NCBI GenBank assembly: GCA_032139905.1
Contig: JAQJDB010000007.1
Span: 434,001-498,000 of the forward strand
Reading direction: 5' to 3'
DNA length: 64,000 nucleotides
Source of the DNA: Nitrospira sp. MA-1
Lineage (GTDB): Bacteria; Nitrospirota; Nitrospiria; Nitrospirales; UBA8639
Position numbers and translations under genes: made by a program. Below, one piece after another: positions 18,971-28,127 of the stretch. The notes beneath the pieces were generated by a model. The model was not told where the DNA came from. It worked only from the letters and a program-made list of their open reading frames with translations, and ran no database searches. How positions within the stretch are numbered: the stretch's first letter is position 1; each line of letters opens with the position of its first letter.

Positions 18971-20446
18971 TTATTTTGGTATGGTAAAGGAAAACTTGGT
19001 TCCGTTTCCCGGTTGGGATTCGACCCAGATGCGGCCCCCACGGCGCTCCACGATTTTCTTACAGATGGCCAGACCGATTCCGGTGCCCTGGTATTCTTCC
19101 CTGGTATGTAGTCGTTTGAAGGGAAGAAAAATTCGCTCGAAATATTCCGGTTCCACCCCAATCCCATTATCCTGGACTGAAAAAAGCCATTCGTTGGTTT
19201 TTTTCTGGGCGGAAAGATGAATGCGTGGTGGTTTCGGGCCATGAAATTTAATAGCATTGGTAATCAGATTCTGGAGCAGATGTTGAAATTGTGACCGATC
19301 CGTCCGAATGATGGGCAGAGGGTCATGAGTAATCGAAGCCTGCTTGTCTTCAATGACCATGAGGAGATGTTCGAGGATTTCCTGAAGCACTTCCTCGCCA
19401 TTGACCTGGACTGTGTTCAGCTCCTGGGCTTGGATTCTCGAATATTTTAGCAGGTCCTGAATGAGGGTTTGCATCCGATTCGCTCCATCGGTCACGAATC
19501 CAATAAATTCCCTACCCTGGTCGTCTAATTGGTCTTTATAGCGTTCCGCCAACAACTGCGTAAAGCCATGAATGGTGCGGAGGGGTTCTTGGAGATCATG
19601 AGAGGCAATATAGGCAAATTGTTCGAGGTCTTCATTTGATTGCTTCAGTGAGGCCGCATGGCTGGCCAATGTCAGGTTTTGTATGGCCAGGAGATTTTCC
19701 AACCCCTTTTGCTGGGAAATATCCCGTGCAATTTTAGAGGCGCCAATAACCTTTCCCCATCGGTCGATAATCGGAGAAATGGTTACCGATACAGGTATTT
19801 CCTGACCGTCCTTCCTGCGTCGAATCGTTTCAAAATTCTTTATCTGCTTGCCACTGTGGAGTTTTTCCAGAATATCTTTTTCTTCGGGAATCCGGTCTGG
19901 TGGAAAAAGAAATGTCAGGTATTGCCCGATACTCTCCTGTGGGGAATAACCGAACATCTGTTCGGCTCCGTTGTTCCAATTGGTGACCTTTCCCTCGAGT
20001 GTTTGACCGATGATGGCGTCATGCGTGGATTCCACGATGGACCCTAACCGAAGCCTGACCTCTGCTCCCTGACGATATTGATAGGTGAGTAGGGCGGTTG
20101 CCCAAATCATAAAAAGCGACAACAGACGATTGACCACAGCATTCCCGGCAATGGTGCTGCCGGAATGCACCACATTCACGCCCGGCGAATAGATTATTCC
20201 AATGATAGCCAAGACCGTACACACTCCTGCAACCATGAACGGGGATTTCGGATGTGGCAACCATGGGGTCAGCATAACGGCACTCACATATAACATGCCG
20301 ATTGCCACGCCTGTTTTGGTGTACAGGTCCAATATGAATATTGCACCTATGAGAGCGCAAATGGCTATCAAAAGGCTTGTATCCCATTTTGGGGAGCGAG
20401 TGCCTGTTTGAGTTCCGTCCTGAGGCAGCGTCATGACTTCATCCAT
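18971..20446 (-). CDS. Membrane PAS sensor histidine kinase
   Basis: The 491-residue protein begins with about four transmembrane helices (22-122), then a PAS domain (135-245), a short coiled coil, a HisKA domain of phytochrome-kinase type with H283 (YIASHDLQEPLRTI), and HATPase with N, G1 and G2 boxes to the C-terminus. GGTAGGAA precedes the ATG. It is the first gene of the operon with the CheY-like receiver and the REC-PAS-kinase-REC hybrid. The membrane part has no large periplasmic loop, so it may sense a membrane or intramembrane signal. Confidence 0.9.
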   Translation of the reverse strand: MDEVMTLPQDGTQTGTRSPKWDTSLLIAICALIGAIFILDLYTKTGVAIGMLYVSAVMLTPWLPHPKSPFMVAGVCTVLAIIGIIYSPGVNVVHSGSTIAGNAVVNRLLSLFMIWATALLTYQYRQGAEVRLRLGSIVESTHDAIIGQTLEGKVTNWNNGAEQMFGYSPQESIGQYLTFLFPPDRIPEEKDILEKLHSGKQIKNFETIRRRKDGQEIPVSVTISPIIDRWGKVIGASKIARDISQQKGLENLLAIQNLTLASHAASLKQSNEDLEQFAYIASHDLQEPLRTIHGFTQLLAERYKDQLDDQGREFIGFVTDGANRMQTLIQDLLKYSRIQAQELNTVQVNGEEVLQEILEHLLMVIEDKQASITHDPLPIIRTDRSQFQHLLQNLITNAIKFHGPKPPRIHLSAQKKTNEWLFSVQDNGIGVEPEYFERIFLPFKRLHTREEYQGTGIGLAICKKIVERRGGRIWVESQPGNGTKFSFTIPK

Positions 20447-20949
20447 TTCCTACCGACCTGAAGAGGAGGGTCTCCGTTCCTGAGTATGGCTTAGTTTTCG
20501 ATCTGAAAACTGTGTCATCCCGCATTACATCAGGATTCTTAAAATCGTTTTTCACAATTCGTGCAATCAGCGGGAGACCTCGTTTTCTAAAAGGGTCTGA
20601 CTCTGAAATATATGGATACACAGTGTAATAGAGGTCACGCCACCGAATGATGGAGCTTTTCCCCCGCTGTTGTAAACCGAACGCCATTCGTGACATGTCG
20701 TGAAAGTACGTAGACGAGAAAAGTATAGCGTCAAGGAATAAGTCTTGTCTAAGAGGAAATACCCTACAGGTGCAGGCACAGGAGAATCCAGGGATATTGT
20801 TCACTCATTCCAGGGTTTTTATCAGGACTTCCGACCCAAAAAATTTGTAGTAATAAGGCAACCAAGAAAACGAGACAAATGTAATTTTGGAAATGAACAA
20901 CCGGGCCTGACAGATATCAAATTAGATTAGCAATAAGGAGAACAAAACC
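20447..20949. other. Intergenic region, divergent promoters expected
   Basis: This region separates the minus-strand kinase operon from a plus-strand run of small genes. No gene, hairpin or convincing promoter was recognised. Confidence 0.4.
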
Positions 20950-21135
20950 ATGAACAAAATTCTTGAGGAGGACATGCTAGGCAGCAATGGATCGGGGCAG
21001 AGTGGAAAGTCCCGTTGTTTTTTTGGGGACTGGCCGCGTCGGGCTCTACTCAAGACGGCTCTGCCTATGAAAGACTGGCCACGTTCTGTCCATGTCAGTG
21101 AGGAGACGATGAGCACTGATCATACAATCTCATGA
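20950..21135 (+). CDS. Possible small hypothetical protein
   Basis: A 61-codon frame starts with ATG nine bases after AAGGAG, which is the main evidence for it. The product is polar, with a Gly/Ser-rich start and a basic middle (PRRALLKTALPMKDWPR). No family is recognised. It lies 22 bp before the DUF3309 gene on the same strand. It may be a real small protein or a leader. Confidence 0.4.
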   Translation: MNKILEEDMLGSNGSGQSGKSRCFFGDWPRRALLKTALPMKDWPRSVHVSEETMSTDHTIS

Positions 21136-21157
21136 CGGAATGGGAGGAACCATATTT

Positions 21158-21310
21158 ATGTCTACTATCGTACTAGTCATTCTTATTCTTTTATTGGTGG
21201 GCGCCTTGCCGGTCTGGCCGTACAGTTCATCGTGGGGGGCTTACCCCAGTGGTGGGTTGGGATTGGTTCTGGTGATCGTGCTGATTCTGGCTCTTACCGG
21301 AAAACTATAG
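21158..21310 (+). CDS. DUF3309 small membrane protein
   Basis: A 50-residue protein of two hydrophobic helices (STIVLVILILLLVGALP and GGLGLVLVIVLILALTG) is joined by a WPYSSSWG-Y-PSGG turn. This is the signature layout of the DUF3309 family. GGGAGGAA lies eight bases before the ATG. Family members are often found near stress genes, but the function is not known. It is encoded between two other small reading frames and easily missed because of its length. Confidence 0.85.
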   Translation: MSTIVLVILILLLVGALPVWPYSSSWGAYPSGGLGLVLVIVLILALTGKL

Positions 21311-21359
21311 CACGGGTCAGGTTCATCATTTTTTGCCACGAAAAACAAGGGGAGGCTCC

Positions 21360-21830
21360 ATGCCCTTTAAAGAATTGACATTGTTGGCCGTAGTGCTTGG
21401 ATCACTGTTTTTGGGTTCGATTGGGGGAATGTTATTGGCTTCTCCCAACCCGACCGAGTCAGCGTTGGCTTCTGAAAATTCAACAAAGCCGATCTCCACT
21501 TCTGCCCTTAATATTGTGAACCAGGAGGGAAAGGTCCGGGCTACACTTAGCCTATGGGATGGTGTACATCCAGCACTCATTATGGGGGATAATCACTGTA
21601 ACCGTCGAACCTCTCTTGCTGTGTATGGCAAAGAGCGAACTGGATTAACCCTCTATGGCGAGGATTGTAAGCGGCGGGTGGCATTGGAAGTTCAGAGCGA
21701 TGACCTTCCCACGTTTGTGTTGAGAGATTATCTGGATAACCCTAGAGTTCAAGTCGTGTTAAATAAGGACGGGAGTCCCCTTGTCCGGCTGTTTGATGAA
21801 AATGGGAAGACCTTGTGGGAAAAGCCATAG
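21360..21830 (+). CDS. Membrane-anchored hypothetical protein
   Basis: The ATG at 21360 is chosen because AAGGGGAGG lies just before it; a TTG at 21333 is less likely. The 156-residue product has an N-terminal hydrophobic anchor (LTLLAVVLGSLFLGSIGGMLLA) and then short beta-strand repeats (ATLSLWDGVHPALIMGD, SLAVYGKERTGLTLYGED, RVALEVQSDD). The repeats resemble a small beta-solenoid or beta-barrel. It is probably periplasmic or outer-envelope exposed. Function is unknown. Confidence 0.65.
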   Translation: MPFKELTLLAVVLGSLFLGSIGGMLLASPNPTESALASENSTKPISTSALNIVNQEGKVRATLSLWDGVHPALIMGDNHCNRRTSLAVYGKERTGLTLYGEDCKRRVALEVQSDDLPTFVLRDYLDNPRVQVVLNKDGSPLVRLFDENGKTLWEKP

Positions 21831-21911
21831 GATAAGCGACCATTTTCGGATTAACTTCCCGGTTATTTCTAGACCTTGTGTCCCTATAACGGCCATAAAA
21901 TAAGGAGAACA

Positions 21912-23483
21912 ATGGATATCTATTCAACAGTTTCTCAAGTGACATGGCGGATGAGCCGGAGTCTCATCATGGGGTGTATTTTGATCGCTAGCAGCGGTTT
22001 GGGAATGGGACTGGCTGCGGATCAGGGCAAGCCAGAAAGTTGGGAGGCTGTGCCCGGTTCGGGACAGCTGGTTCCTCAAATCGGGCCTCCGGCTGTGGTC
22101 AAGGATTGGCAACGGGCCTATCCACAATATCAACCGGTTGGAAAAGGGGACACCCAAGAATCTCCGGATGCCAAACCGGGAACTCCCAACCCTCCGGCTA
22201 TTCATACCTTTGGTGGTCGAACTCCCAGTTCCTTTGTCTTTGACCTAAGTCCGGATGAACCATTGGAGAAGGTGATTGAGGAGGAAACCCAACAACGATC
22301 GAAGATTAAGTCCCAGCAGCAAGATCTGCTTGAGGAACGGTATGATTTGTCTCCCCAATTTGTTGAAGGGGTGACCATGACTCGTGGGAAACCCGTTCCT
22401 AAGGGACCCACGGCCCGCTTGAAGAATGGGCTTACCTTTGCCCAACTCGCCCGAATGCCGGAGGAGGACATCAAAGCAGAAGATCTCTTCCCGTATTTGC
22501 CGTTGCCGCATCCGCTTCACTCCACAGGGGGAATGGTGTTTCCTTCAATGATGACTGAAATTCATCCTGAGCGCGAACGTTTCGACGTGGTTCATGATTT
22601 GCCTGATCATTTTTTGCCGGAATTTCCTCCGCCTCTGTTCCTCACAAGCAGGCCGGATTTGGGAGATGTTTCACAAGGTCAGGAAATCACCAACGAAAAT
22701 TTTTACGCGTTGTTCGATGGCATTCTTTCGCCGGTGCAATTTGACGGCGTTCGATTACTGGTGGAAAAAATCCCCCAGCAGCAATTCAATGCGACGGATG
22801 ATCGAAAAACAGTGCCGCCCAGTCGTGGTGTGGCTTGTTTCGATTGCCATGTAAACGGGCATACGAATGGGGCCATTCATTTAAATCCTGATAACCGGCC
22901 ACAATTTTCGAGGTTTCGCATTGAAACGCCCTCCTTACGGGGTGTCAATATTCAAAAAGTCTTCGGATCCAAGCGGGCGATGACGTCTGTTGAGGATTTC
23001 TCTGAATTTGAAAACCGGTCAGCGTATTTTGATCATGATCTGGCGACTGCCGAGAAAAAGGGTCGTCGTGATTTGACTCGCACGGAAGTGATGAAAATGG
23101 CACAGTTCCAGAAGCTTGTCGATTTCCCCCCTGCGCCGAAATTAGACCTCTTTGGCCGATTGAATCCTAAAAAAGCCACGGAAGAAGAGTTGCGAGGGGA
23201 GGCCTTGTTTTCCGGAAAAGCTAAGTGTGTAGCCTGCCATACTGCTCCCTATTTTACCGATAACCTGATGCACGATTTGAAAGTGGAACGGTTTTATCAT
23301 GGTAGGGCCGAGGGATCTATCAAGACCTTCCCTCTTCGAGGAATAAAGGATTCCCCACCCTATCTCCATGACGGCCGTCTCTTGACTCTTGAAGACACGG
23401 TGGAGTTTTTTGCCCTCGTCACTGGTGTGCAGTTGACAAAAGAGGAAAAGGCGGATCTTTCCGCATACCTACGAACCTTGTGA
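21912..23483 (+). CDS. Di-heme c-type cytochrome, peroxidase/MauG-like
   Basis: The start at 21912 follows AAGGAG with good spacing; a TTG at 21876 is open but unsupported. The 523-residue protein has a signal segment, a long region of about 250 residues without heme motifs, and two CxxCH sites at C309-H313 (CFDCH) and C439-H443 (CVACH). The C-terminal stretch LRGIKDSPPYLHDGRLLTLEDTVEFF corresponds to the conserved end of bacterial di-heme cytochrome c peroxidases and MauG. A periplasmic electron-transfer or peroxide-handling role is inferred. The long N-terminal part is extra compared with classical CcpA. Confidence 0.8.
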   Translation: MDIYSTVSQVTWRMSRSLIMGCILIASSGLGMGLAADQGKPESWEAVPGSGQLVPQIGPPAVVKDWQRAYPQYQPVGKGDTQESPDAKPGTPNPPAIHTFGGRTPSSFVFDLSPDEPLEKVIEEETQQRSKIKSQQQDLLEERYDLSPQFVEGVTMTRGKPVPKGPTARLKNGLTFAQLARMPEEDIKAEDLFPYLPLPHPLHSTGGMVFPSMMTEIHPERERFDVVHDLPDHFLPEFPPPLFLTSRPDLGDVSQGQEITNENFYALFDGILSPVQFDGVRLLVEKIPQQQFNATDDRKTVPPSRGVACFDCHVNGHTNGAIHLNPDNRPQFSRFRIETPSLRGVNIQKVFGSKRAMTSVEDFSEFENRSAYFDHDLATAEKKGRRDLTRTEVMKMAQFQKLVDFPPAPKLDLFGRLNPKKATEEELRGEALFSGKAKCVACHTAPYFTDNLMHDLKVERFYHGRAEGSIKTFPLRGIKDSPPYLHDGRLLTLEDTVEFFALVTGVQLTKEEKADLSAYLRTL

Positions 23484-23551
23484 AGAAAAGCTTTTCAATG
23501 AAGTGTTGATGAGCGGGCAGTCGGGGTCGCAGGAAAAATGGAGGATGTACC

Positions 23552-23974
23552 ATGAAAAAAACAGCCGTTGCCGACCAGGTCTTCAGAGTGTCGTTATCCT
23601 GTCTAGGATTCATGTTTGTTGTGATGTCTCCCCTAACGGAACCCGTCTTCGGGGATGAATTTAAGGAAGTACCTACCGATGAAATTCAATCCAAAGACCG
23701 TTCAGAAAATCCCTCTACTTCTCCTTCCATAGGAGAGAAAACCAAAGATTCCCCCATTCTTGGGGAAGGGGTACGGACACCACCCGACATCGGAGCTTCA
23801 GGCACCGCATCGTCCACTCCTCCGGTTGGAACCGAATCACCGACAGACGACCCCCAAATCCTTCCCGACATCTCCCCAGTTCCCACGCATCCCTTGAATT
23901 CGGAAATGGCTCCAATCAATGAGAGCGAGCCGTTAGGGCAACCAAATCATCTTAAAAAGACACCCGAAGAATGA
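23552..23974 (+). CDS. Exported Pro/Ser/Thr-rich hypothetical protein
   Basis: The 140-residue protein has an N-terminal hydrophobic segment (FRVSLSCLGFMFVVMSPL), followed by a disordered Pro/Ser/Thr/Glu-rich tail with repeats of P-x-I-G (SPSIGEK, PPDIGAS) and no fold. GGAGG precedes the ATG. It follows the di-heme cytochrome by 68 bp on the same strand and may be co-transcribed. No function is suggested by the sequence. Confidence 0.6.
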   Translation: MKKTAVADQVFRVSLSCLGFMFVVMSPLTEPVFGDEFKEVPTDEIQSKDRSENPSTSPSIGEKTKDSPILGEGVRTPPDIGASGTASSTPPVGTESPTDDPQILPDISPVPTHPLNSEMAPINESEPLGQPNHLKKTPEE

Positions 23975-24127
23975 GGGACTTTTAGAAACTTTATCTTGGT
24001 CCAAAATAAAATAAATTTGTCAAAAATTTTAGCTAATTATTCTAATGAAGAAATCTTTAATGCCGGCTGCTTTGATATTCAACCCTAGTCCGTTTTGTTT
24101 TGTTTTTGCGGCAGGCTCCTTCCTTCG

Positions 24128-24733
24128 TTAATCTAATGTGGGATCGATCCATAAACGAATGCGGACATTCTTCGCTCCGGCTTCATAGGCGTTTTTCACT
24201 GCATCCACAATTTCCCCTCGATTTTCGACTCTTCCCGAGAGTATGACGGTTCCGCTTTGAGCTTCAACGCGGATGGGAACCGAATTCACAAATGGACTCC
24301 AATACAGCTCGGCTTCAACCGCCTCTTTCAATTTCTGGTCGTTTATCTCTCTCCATGGATGGTCAAGCTGAATTTGATTGTCCACGTTCGTGGCTCCGGA
24401 GTCATAAGCGATTTCGATCACCTCCACTATAGAATCGTGGTCTTTGACATATCCTGAGAGTACCGTTTCGCCCTGTTTCACATGAACCGTGATGTCGGCA
24501 TTCCGATATGGACTGATCTCCAAGCGTCTTTGAATGCGATATTCTAACTCTTCGTCTGAATGCCCACGCCTATTGTCCTTGTCGGAACGCGGAACAAGTG
24601 TTTCCGGAGATATCGTTTCCTCAAAACCGGCCAGAGGGACAACCAGGACCTGTCCTTCTGTATTTTCCATTATGGTTGCGATGAATAATGGACACGTCAC
24701 CAATACAACAAAATATTTAAATGGGGATTTCAT
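24128..24733 (-). CDS. Exported protein with two BON domains
   Basis: The 201-residue protein has a signal segment (FKYFVVLVTCPLFIATI) and two BON domains (about 58-118 and 128-195). Each has the VxVxxGxVxLSGxV core and an unusual ending AYDSGATNVDN / AYEAGAKNVRI. It is the second BON protein in the window; the other has six copies at 4800. GGAG lies seven bases before the ATG. Periplasmic, membrane-associated function is inferred from the family. Confidence 0.8.
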   Translation of the reverse strand: MKSPFKYFVVLVTCPLFIATIMENTEGQVLVVPLAGFEETISPETLVPRSDKDNRRGHSDEELEYRIQRRLEISPYRNADITVHVKQGETVLSGYVKDHDSIVEVIEIAYDSGATNVDNQIQLDHPWREINDQKLKEAVEAELYWSPFVNSVPIRVEAQSGTVILSGRVENRGEIVDAVKNAYEAGAKNVRIRLWIDPTLD

Positions 24734-24913
24734 AGGCGACTCCAGAATGATTCGAGGTTTCTTCCATTCTGAGAGATTATGCAGGAAAAGCTCTCATCCG
24801 ATTCCTTCCGGTCGCGGGCTGCTACCGGTCGTCTGGCAGAGGAGTTTCTTTAAAACATATCAAGTTGAAAGAGAAAGGAAACTGATCGAAACCCTTGAGG
24901 TATGGATGGAGAA

Positions 24914-26101
24914 TCAATGTGGGGGAGAAGGTGGTGACAAAGGAATGGTGAGAGAGGCCCGTGTGCCTTGGCCTGGATAAGAATTCAGCGATATTGTTCC
25001 ATGAAGCGCCGTCATTCGTCCCCTGATGCCGGATAAACCGAAATGATCCTGACCGGGAATCTCCCCCGCCATGGTTGCAGGATCAAAGCCGCATCCGTGA
25101 TCGGAAACCATGCAATGAAGGTGTGTGCCGTGAAGTTGGTGAATGCTGATCGTGGCTTGGTCGACGTGAGCGTGTTTAATCACATTAAATAATAACTCAC
25201 GAAGGGACCAATAGAGAAGAAATTCCTGATTTTCGGATAGGTCGGGCAAAGGGCGTTCGGCTTCGAGGGTGACGACCAACCCAAGCAACTTCATCTTTTT
25301 AGTCAGTTCCTCTAAAACCTTCAGTAGGCCTGATTGATGAAGGTTAAAAGAGTTCAGCTCCGTCATCAACGTTCGTGTATAGCTCAATGATTCCTGAAGG
25401 AACTGATCGACGGTATTGAGAAGACTCAAAACTTCCGGGTCTGATGTCAAGTGGCTTCCTTGAGCCAGCTTTATTCGGCCAACTGCCAACATTTGGGCCA
25501 GATGATCATGAAGCTCGCCCGCTAAGGCTCGCCGTTCCCGAGTTTCGGTTGAGATGAGGCTTTCCGAAAGCTCTAAGAGCTGTTGTGTATGGTCAAAAAC
25601 TAAATTGTTCCTTGCCCCTACATGATTATCCAATTCATCTTTGGCTTGTTGTAATTCTCGCTTTGCGAAATTTTTTTCATTTATCTCTTTTTGAAGTCGC
25701 ATGGTCAGAAATTGTTCTCGATGCCAGAGGGTTTCAAGCAGGCTTGTGGGCGTAATGGCTCCAATAAACCGCTGCCCGCTATCTATGACAGAGAAGGCAT
25801 CGATACGGTGTCGTTGGAAATCTGCGTACAGCACATCAAGAGGAGTGGAGGGTTCGACATGGGGGGACGTGGAACATGAGAGAAGATCCCCAAAAATCCT
25901 ATAAGGATATCGCCCTATCATATGTTTGGGGACGATGCCCAGAAATTGCTCGGAAGGCTTCTGGTTCACGACTTCAGAAAATACGGCATAGGCTTCATAA
26001 CTCTGTAGTTTATGATTCAGATTGAGGTCACGCAGGCCCATCTCTGCGGATACCATCAAAACGGAGGGACTGACGGCATCTTGTGCAGTTAAATGAACCA
26101 C
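24914..26101 (-). CDS. CBS-like domain HisKA_3 histidine kinase
   Basis: The 395-residue cytoplasmic protein has an N-terminal region with a CBS-like segment (TPLDVLYADFQRHRIDAFSVIDSGQRFIGAITPTSLL, about 83-123), a coiled coil, a HisKA_3 core (RERRALAGELHDHLAQML) and HATPase with DHGCGFD. The first 80 residues may be a second, degenerate CBS unit. CBS pairs usually bind adenosine nucleotides, so an energy-state input is possible. The GTG start lies ten bases after the stop of the gene at 26111, so the two are probably translated together. No receiver is attached. Confidence 0.8.
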   Translation of the reverse strand: MVHLTAQDAVSPSVLMVSAEMGLRDLNLNHKLQSYEAYAVFSEVVNQKPSEQFLGIVPKHMIGRYPYRIFGDLLSCSTSPHVEPSTPLDVLYADFQRHRIDAFSVIDSGQRFIGAITPTSLLETLWHREQFLTMRLQKEINEKNFAKRELQQAKDELDNHVGARNNLVFDHTQQLLELSESLISTETRERRALAGELHDHLAQMLAVGRIKLAQGSHLTSDPEVLSLLNTVDQFLQESLSYTRTLMTELNSFNLHQSGLLKVLEELTKKMKLLGLVVTLEAERPLPDLSENQEFLLYWSLRELLFNVIKHAHVDQATISIHQLHGTHLHCMVSDHGCGFDPATMAGEIPGQDHFGLSGIRGRMTALHGTISLNSYPGQGTRASLTIPLSPPSPPH

Positions 26102-26110
26102 GAGACCATT

Positions 26111-26446
26111 CTACAATTCTTGGGTAATGGTGATTTCTGTGTCCAACTGAATGTGGAGGATATCATCCGCCACCATCAAGGGCTTTACTTGATCAAGAAG
26201 GAAAGTCACCACGCGTTTTTGTGTTAATCGTCTGGTAATGGAAGATCGTATCAGCATGCTATTGATGACTTCATCCTGAATTTCGATATGGTCAAATTCT
26301 TCCGGGATGAGCAACCGCAGCGCCTTCTGTAAGGCGCTCACACCAATAGCCGCATCCTTACCAATGATGAGTCCGTCGGTGATAGGAGGGATGGAAAATT
26401 CTTTAATCTTCGCCGTGATGAGAAATTTTGGTTCGTTGGAAAGCAC
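26111..26446 (-). CDS. Hypothetical protein coupled to the CBS-like kinase
   Basis: The GTG at 26446 is preceded by GGAGGT with seven-base spacing, so it is preferred over the TTG at 26461. The 111-residue product is soluble and mixed alpha/beta (KIKEFSIPPITDGLIIGKDAA near the start). No known motif was found. The ten-base gap to the kinase downstream suggests a joint role, perhaps as a sensor or regulatory subunit; this is only inference. Confidence 0.6.
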   Translation of the reverse strand: MLSNEPKFLITAKIKEFSIPPITDGLIIGKDAAIGVSALQKALRLLIPEEFDHIEIQDEVINSMLIRSSITRRLTQKRVVTFLLDQVKPLMVADDILHIQLDTEITITQEL

Positions 26447-26562
26447 CCGGGTTACCTCCAAAAGCCTTTAACGCATCTCAAGAAATTTGAAATTTAGGGC
26501 GGACTCCTGCAAGGAATAGTATTCGGAAACGTAGTGTATTGATCCCTTTGAAATTATTCAAC

Positions 26563-26590
26563 AAAAAAGATACCCCCCGCTGAAAGGGGT
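26563..26590 (-). terminator. Probable terminator on the minus strand
   Basis: On the minus strand ACCCC (26590-26586) pairs with GGGGT (26576-26572) and is followed by TxTCTTTTTT. It could end transcription of the gene at 26747-27262. The rest of the 26447-26746 gap holds nothing recognisable. Confidence 0.5.
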
Positions 26591-26746
26591 GCCCCAAATC
26601 AGAACCGCCTAGGTTATTTTACCCGGAAATCGTTCAGGGGGTTGGAGGAGGGCTTCTCACCAGTTTTGAAGGACACATCACAAACCGATATCAGAGCAGA
26701 GCCTATCAGATTGTCATGGAAAGAGGGGTGATGAAAAAAACCTGAG

Positions 26747-27262
26747 TTAACTTCGGTCGGTGGATCTATCAGTGGTTTTCACGTTGTGTTCATGGGTGGC
26801 ATCGATAATAAGCTGGGCGGCTTTTTCAGGATCACATTCGGCAGCAAATGTTTCCGCGGCTGCAAGAAGCATCTCGGATTTCACCTGGTGATTCGTCGAT
26901 CTCCCTACGGCGTGGGATTTGAGGATTTTGAGAATATGTGTGGCTTTTAATGCCTGATCAAGCTGGTCATCATCAAGCAAGCGATGAATTTCCTCCAGTA
27001 TTCGTGTGTCAATTTCCGCATGCGATAAAACTGCATGTTCCTGAAGAGTTTCGGTGGGAGACGGGACCATCGTCGGTTGGGAAATCCAGTGAATCGCCTC
27101 AGGAGAAAGTGGCACCTTCTCGTTGCGAATGGTTTCAATAAGAAAGCCCAAAACATTCCACGCATGAATTGTGAGATCTTCAACCCCCTTCATCCCGAGG
27201 GCGGATTGAAGGGCAGTTAATTCCTTGCCCATTTCATCGGATATGGTGAATTGGATATTCAT
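26747..27262 (-). CDS. Hypothetical cytoplasmic protein
   Basis: ATG 27262 is chosen because AAGGGG lies just before it; a longer frame to 27331 is open but unsupported. The 171-residue protein starts with a strand and helix (MNIQFTISDEMGKELTALQS) that recalls small ribbon-helix-helix DNA-binding domains, and is otherwise alpha-helical. The RHH resemblance is weak. Function is unknown. Confidence 0.55.
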   Translation of the reverse strand: MNIQFTISDEMGKELTALQSALGMKGVEDLTIHAWNVLGFLIETIRNEKVPLSPEAIHWISQPTMVPSPTETLQEHAVLSHAEIDTRILEEIHRLLDDDQLDQALKATHILKILKSHAVGRSTNHQVKSEMLLAAAETFAAECDPEKAAQLIIDATHEHNVKTTDRSTDRS

Positions 27263-27503
27263 AAATCCCCTTACACTCTTTTTAACTTTTTGAAAACTTA
27301 CTCCATAGCGGAGAGGAAGGCGACTAGGCAAAACCCTGGTCGAAATGTTTTTTCCCCGACCGGAGATTCCCGGAACAAGGGTTTTTTCCAGTTATACAAC
27401 AGCATAATTTCATGTAATTTCAACGAAAGTGACGGGGCTGTATTTCGCTGAAAGCTCTTGGAATGAGCAATAAATTGTGATTGGGGAAGGAGAAATCACA
27501 CCT

Positions 27504-28127
27504 ATGAAGACAAAGAACGATAAAAATTATCCGGTCAAGGAATTCCCCCTCAAAGGATTAACCGGTATTTCAGATAAAACCTTAGAGATGCATTTTAAGC
27601 TCTATGAAGGATACGTGAAGGCGACCAATTCTCTCACCAGGCAAATCGGGGAATTTTTGATTGATGGACAGGTGGATCAGGAGGAAATGCCTGCCTATTC
27701 TGAACTGACCCGTAGATTGGGATTTGAATATAATGGAATGGTCCTACATGAATTATATTTTGAAAATTTGTCATCCCAGGAGTCGAAAGGTCCACAACAG
27801 GGACAAATATCACTCCAAAAAGCCATTGAAGATAGTTTTGGGAGTTTTGACATTTGGAGGGCAGACTTTTCAAGCGTCGGGAAAATGCGGGGAGTCGGTT
27901 GGGCTGTGTGCAATATTAATCCGGCAAATGGTCGGGTTTCCAACCACTGGGTGAGTCTTCATGAATTCGGCAATGTAGCAGGGTTTCGTCCCCTTCTCGT
28001 TATGGATGTGTGGGAACATGCCTATTTGCTGGATTTTAAACCATCGGAACGAGGCGAATATATTGAACGTTTCCTTTCCCACGTTAATTGGGATGTGTTT
28101 GCCAAGCGCCTGGAGGGGCAATCATGA
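27504..28127 (+). CDS. Fe/Mn-type superoxide dismutase
   Basis: The 207-residue enzyme converts superoxide to hydrogen peroxide and oxygen. All four metal ligands of the Fe/Mn family are present: H30 (LEMHFKLY), H82 (VLHELYF), D168 and H172 (MDVWEHAYLLDF). There is no signal peptide, so it is cytoplasmic. The sequence is a divergent branch of the family, with FEYNGMVLHELYF replacing the usual NNAAQ-x-NHxFYW segment, and metal choice cannot be told by eye. ATG 27504 is preferred over GTG 27477. The stop overlaps the start of a proline-rich mini-gene (ATGA). Confidence 0.85.
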   Translation: MKTKNDKNYPVKEFPLKGLTGISDKTLEMHFKLYEGYVKATNSLTRQIGEFLIDGQVDQEEMPAYSELTRRLGFEYNGMVLHELYFENLSSQESKGPQQGQISLQKAIEDSFGSFDIWRADFSSVGKMRGVGWAVCNINPANGRVSNHWVSLHEFGNVAGFRPLLVMDVWEHAYLLDFKPSERGEYIERFLSHVNWDVFAKRLEGQS

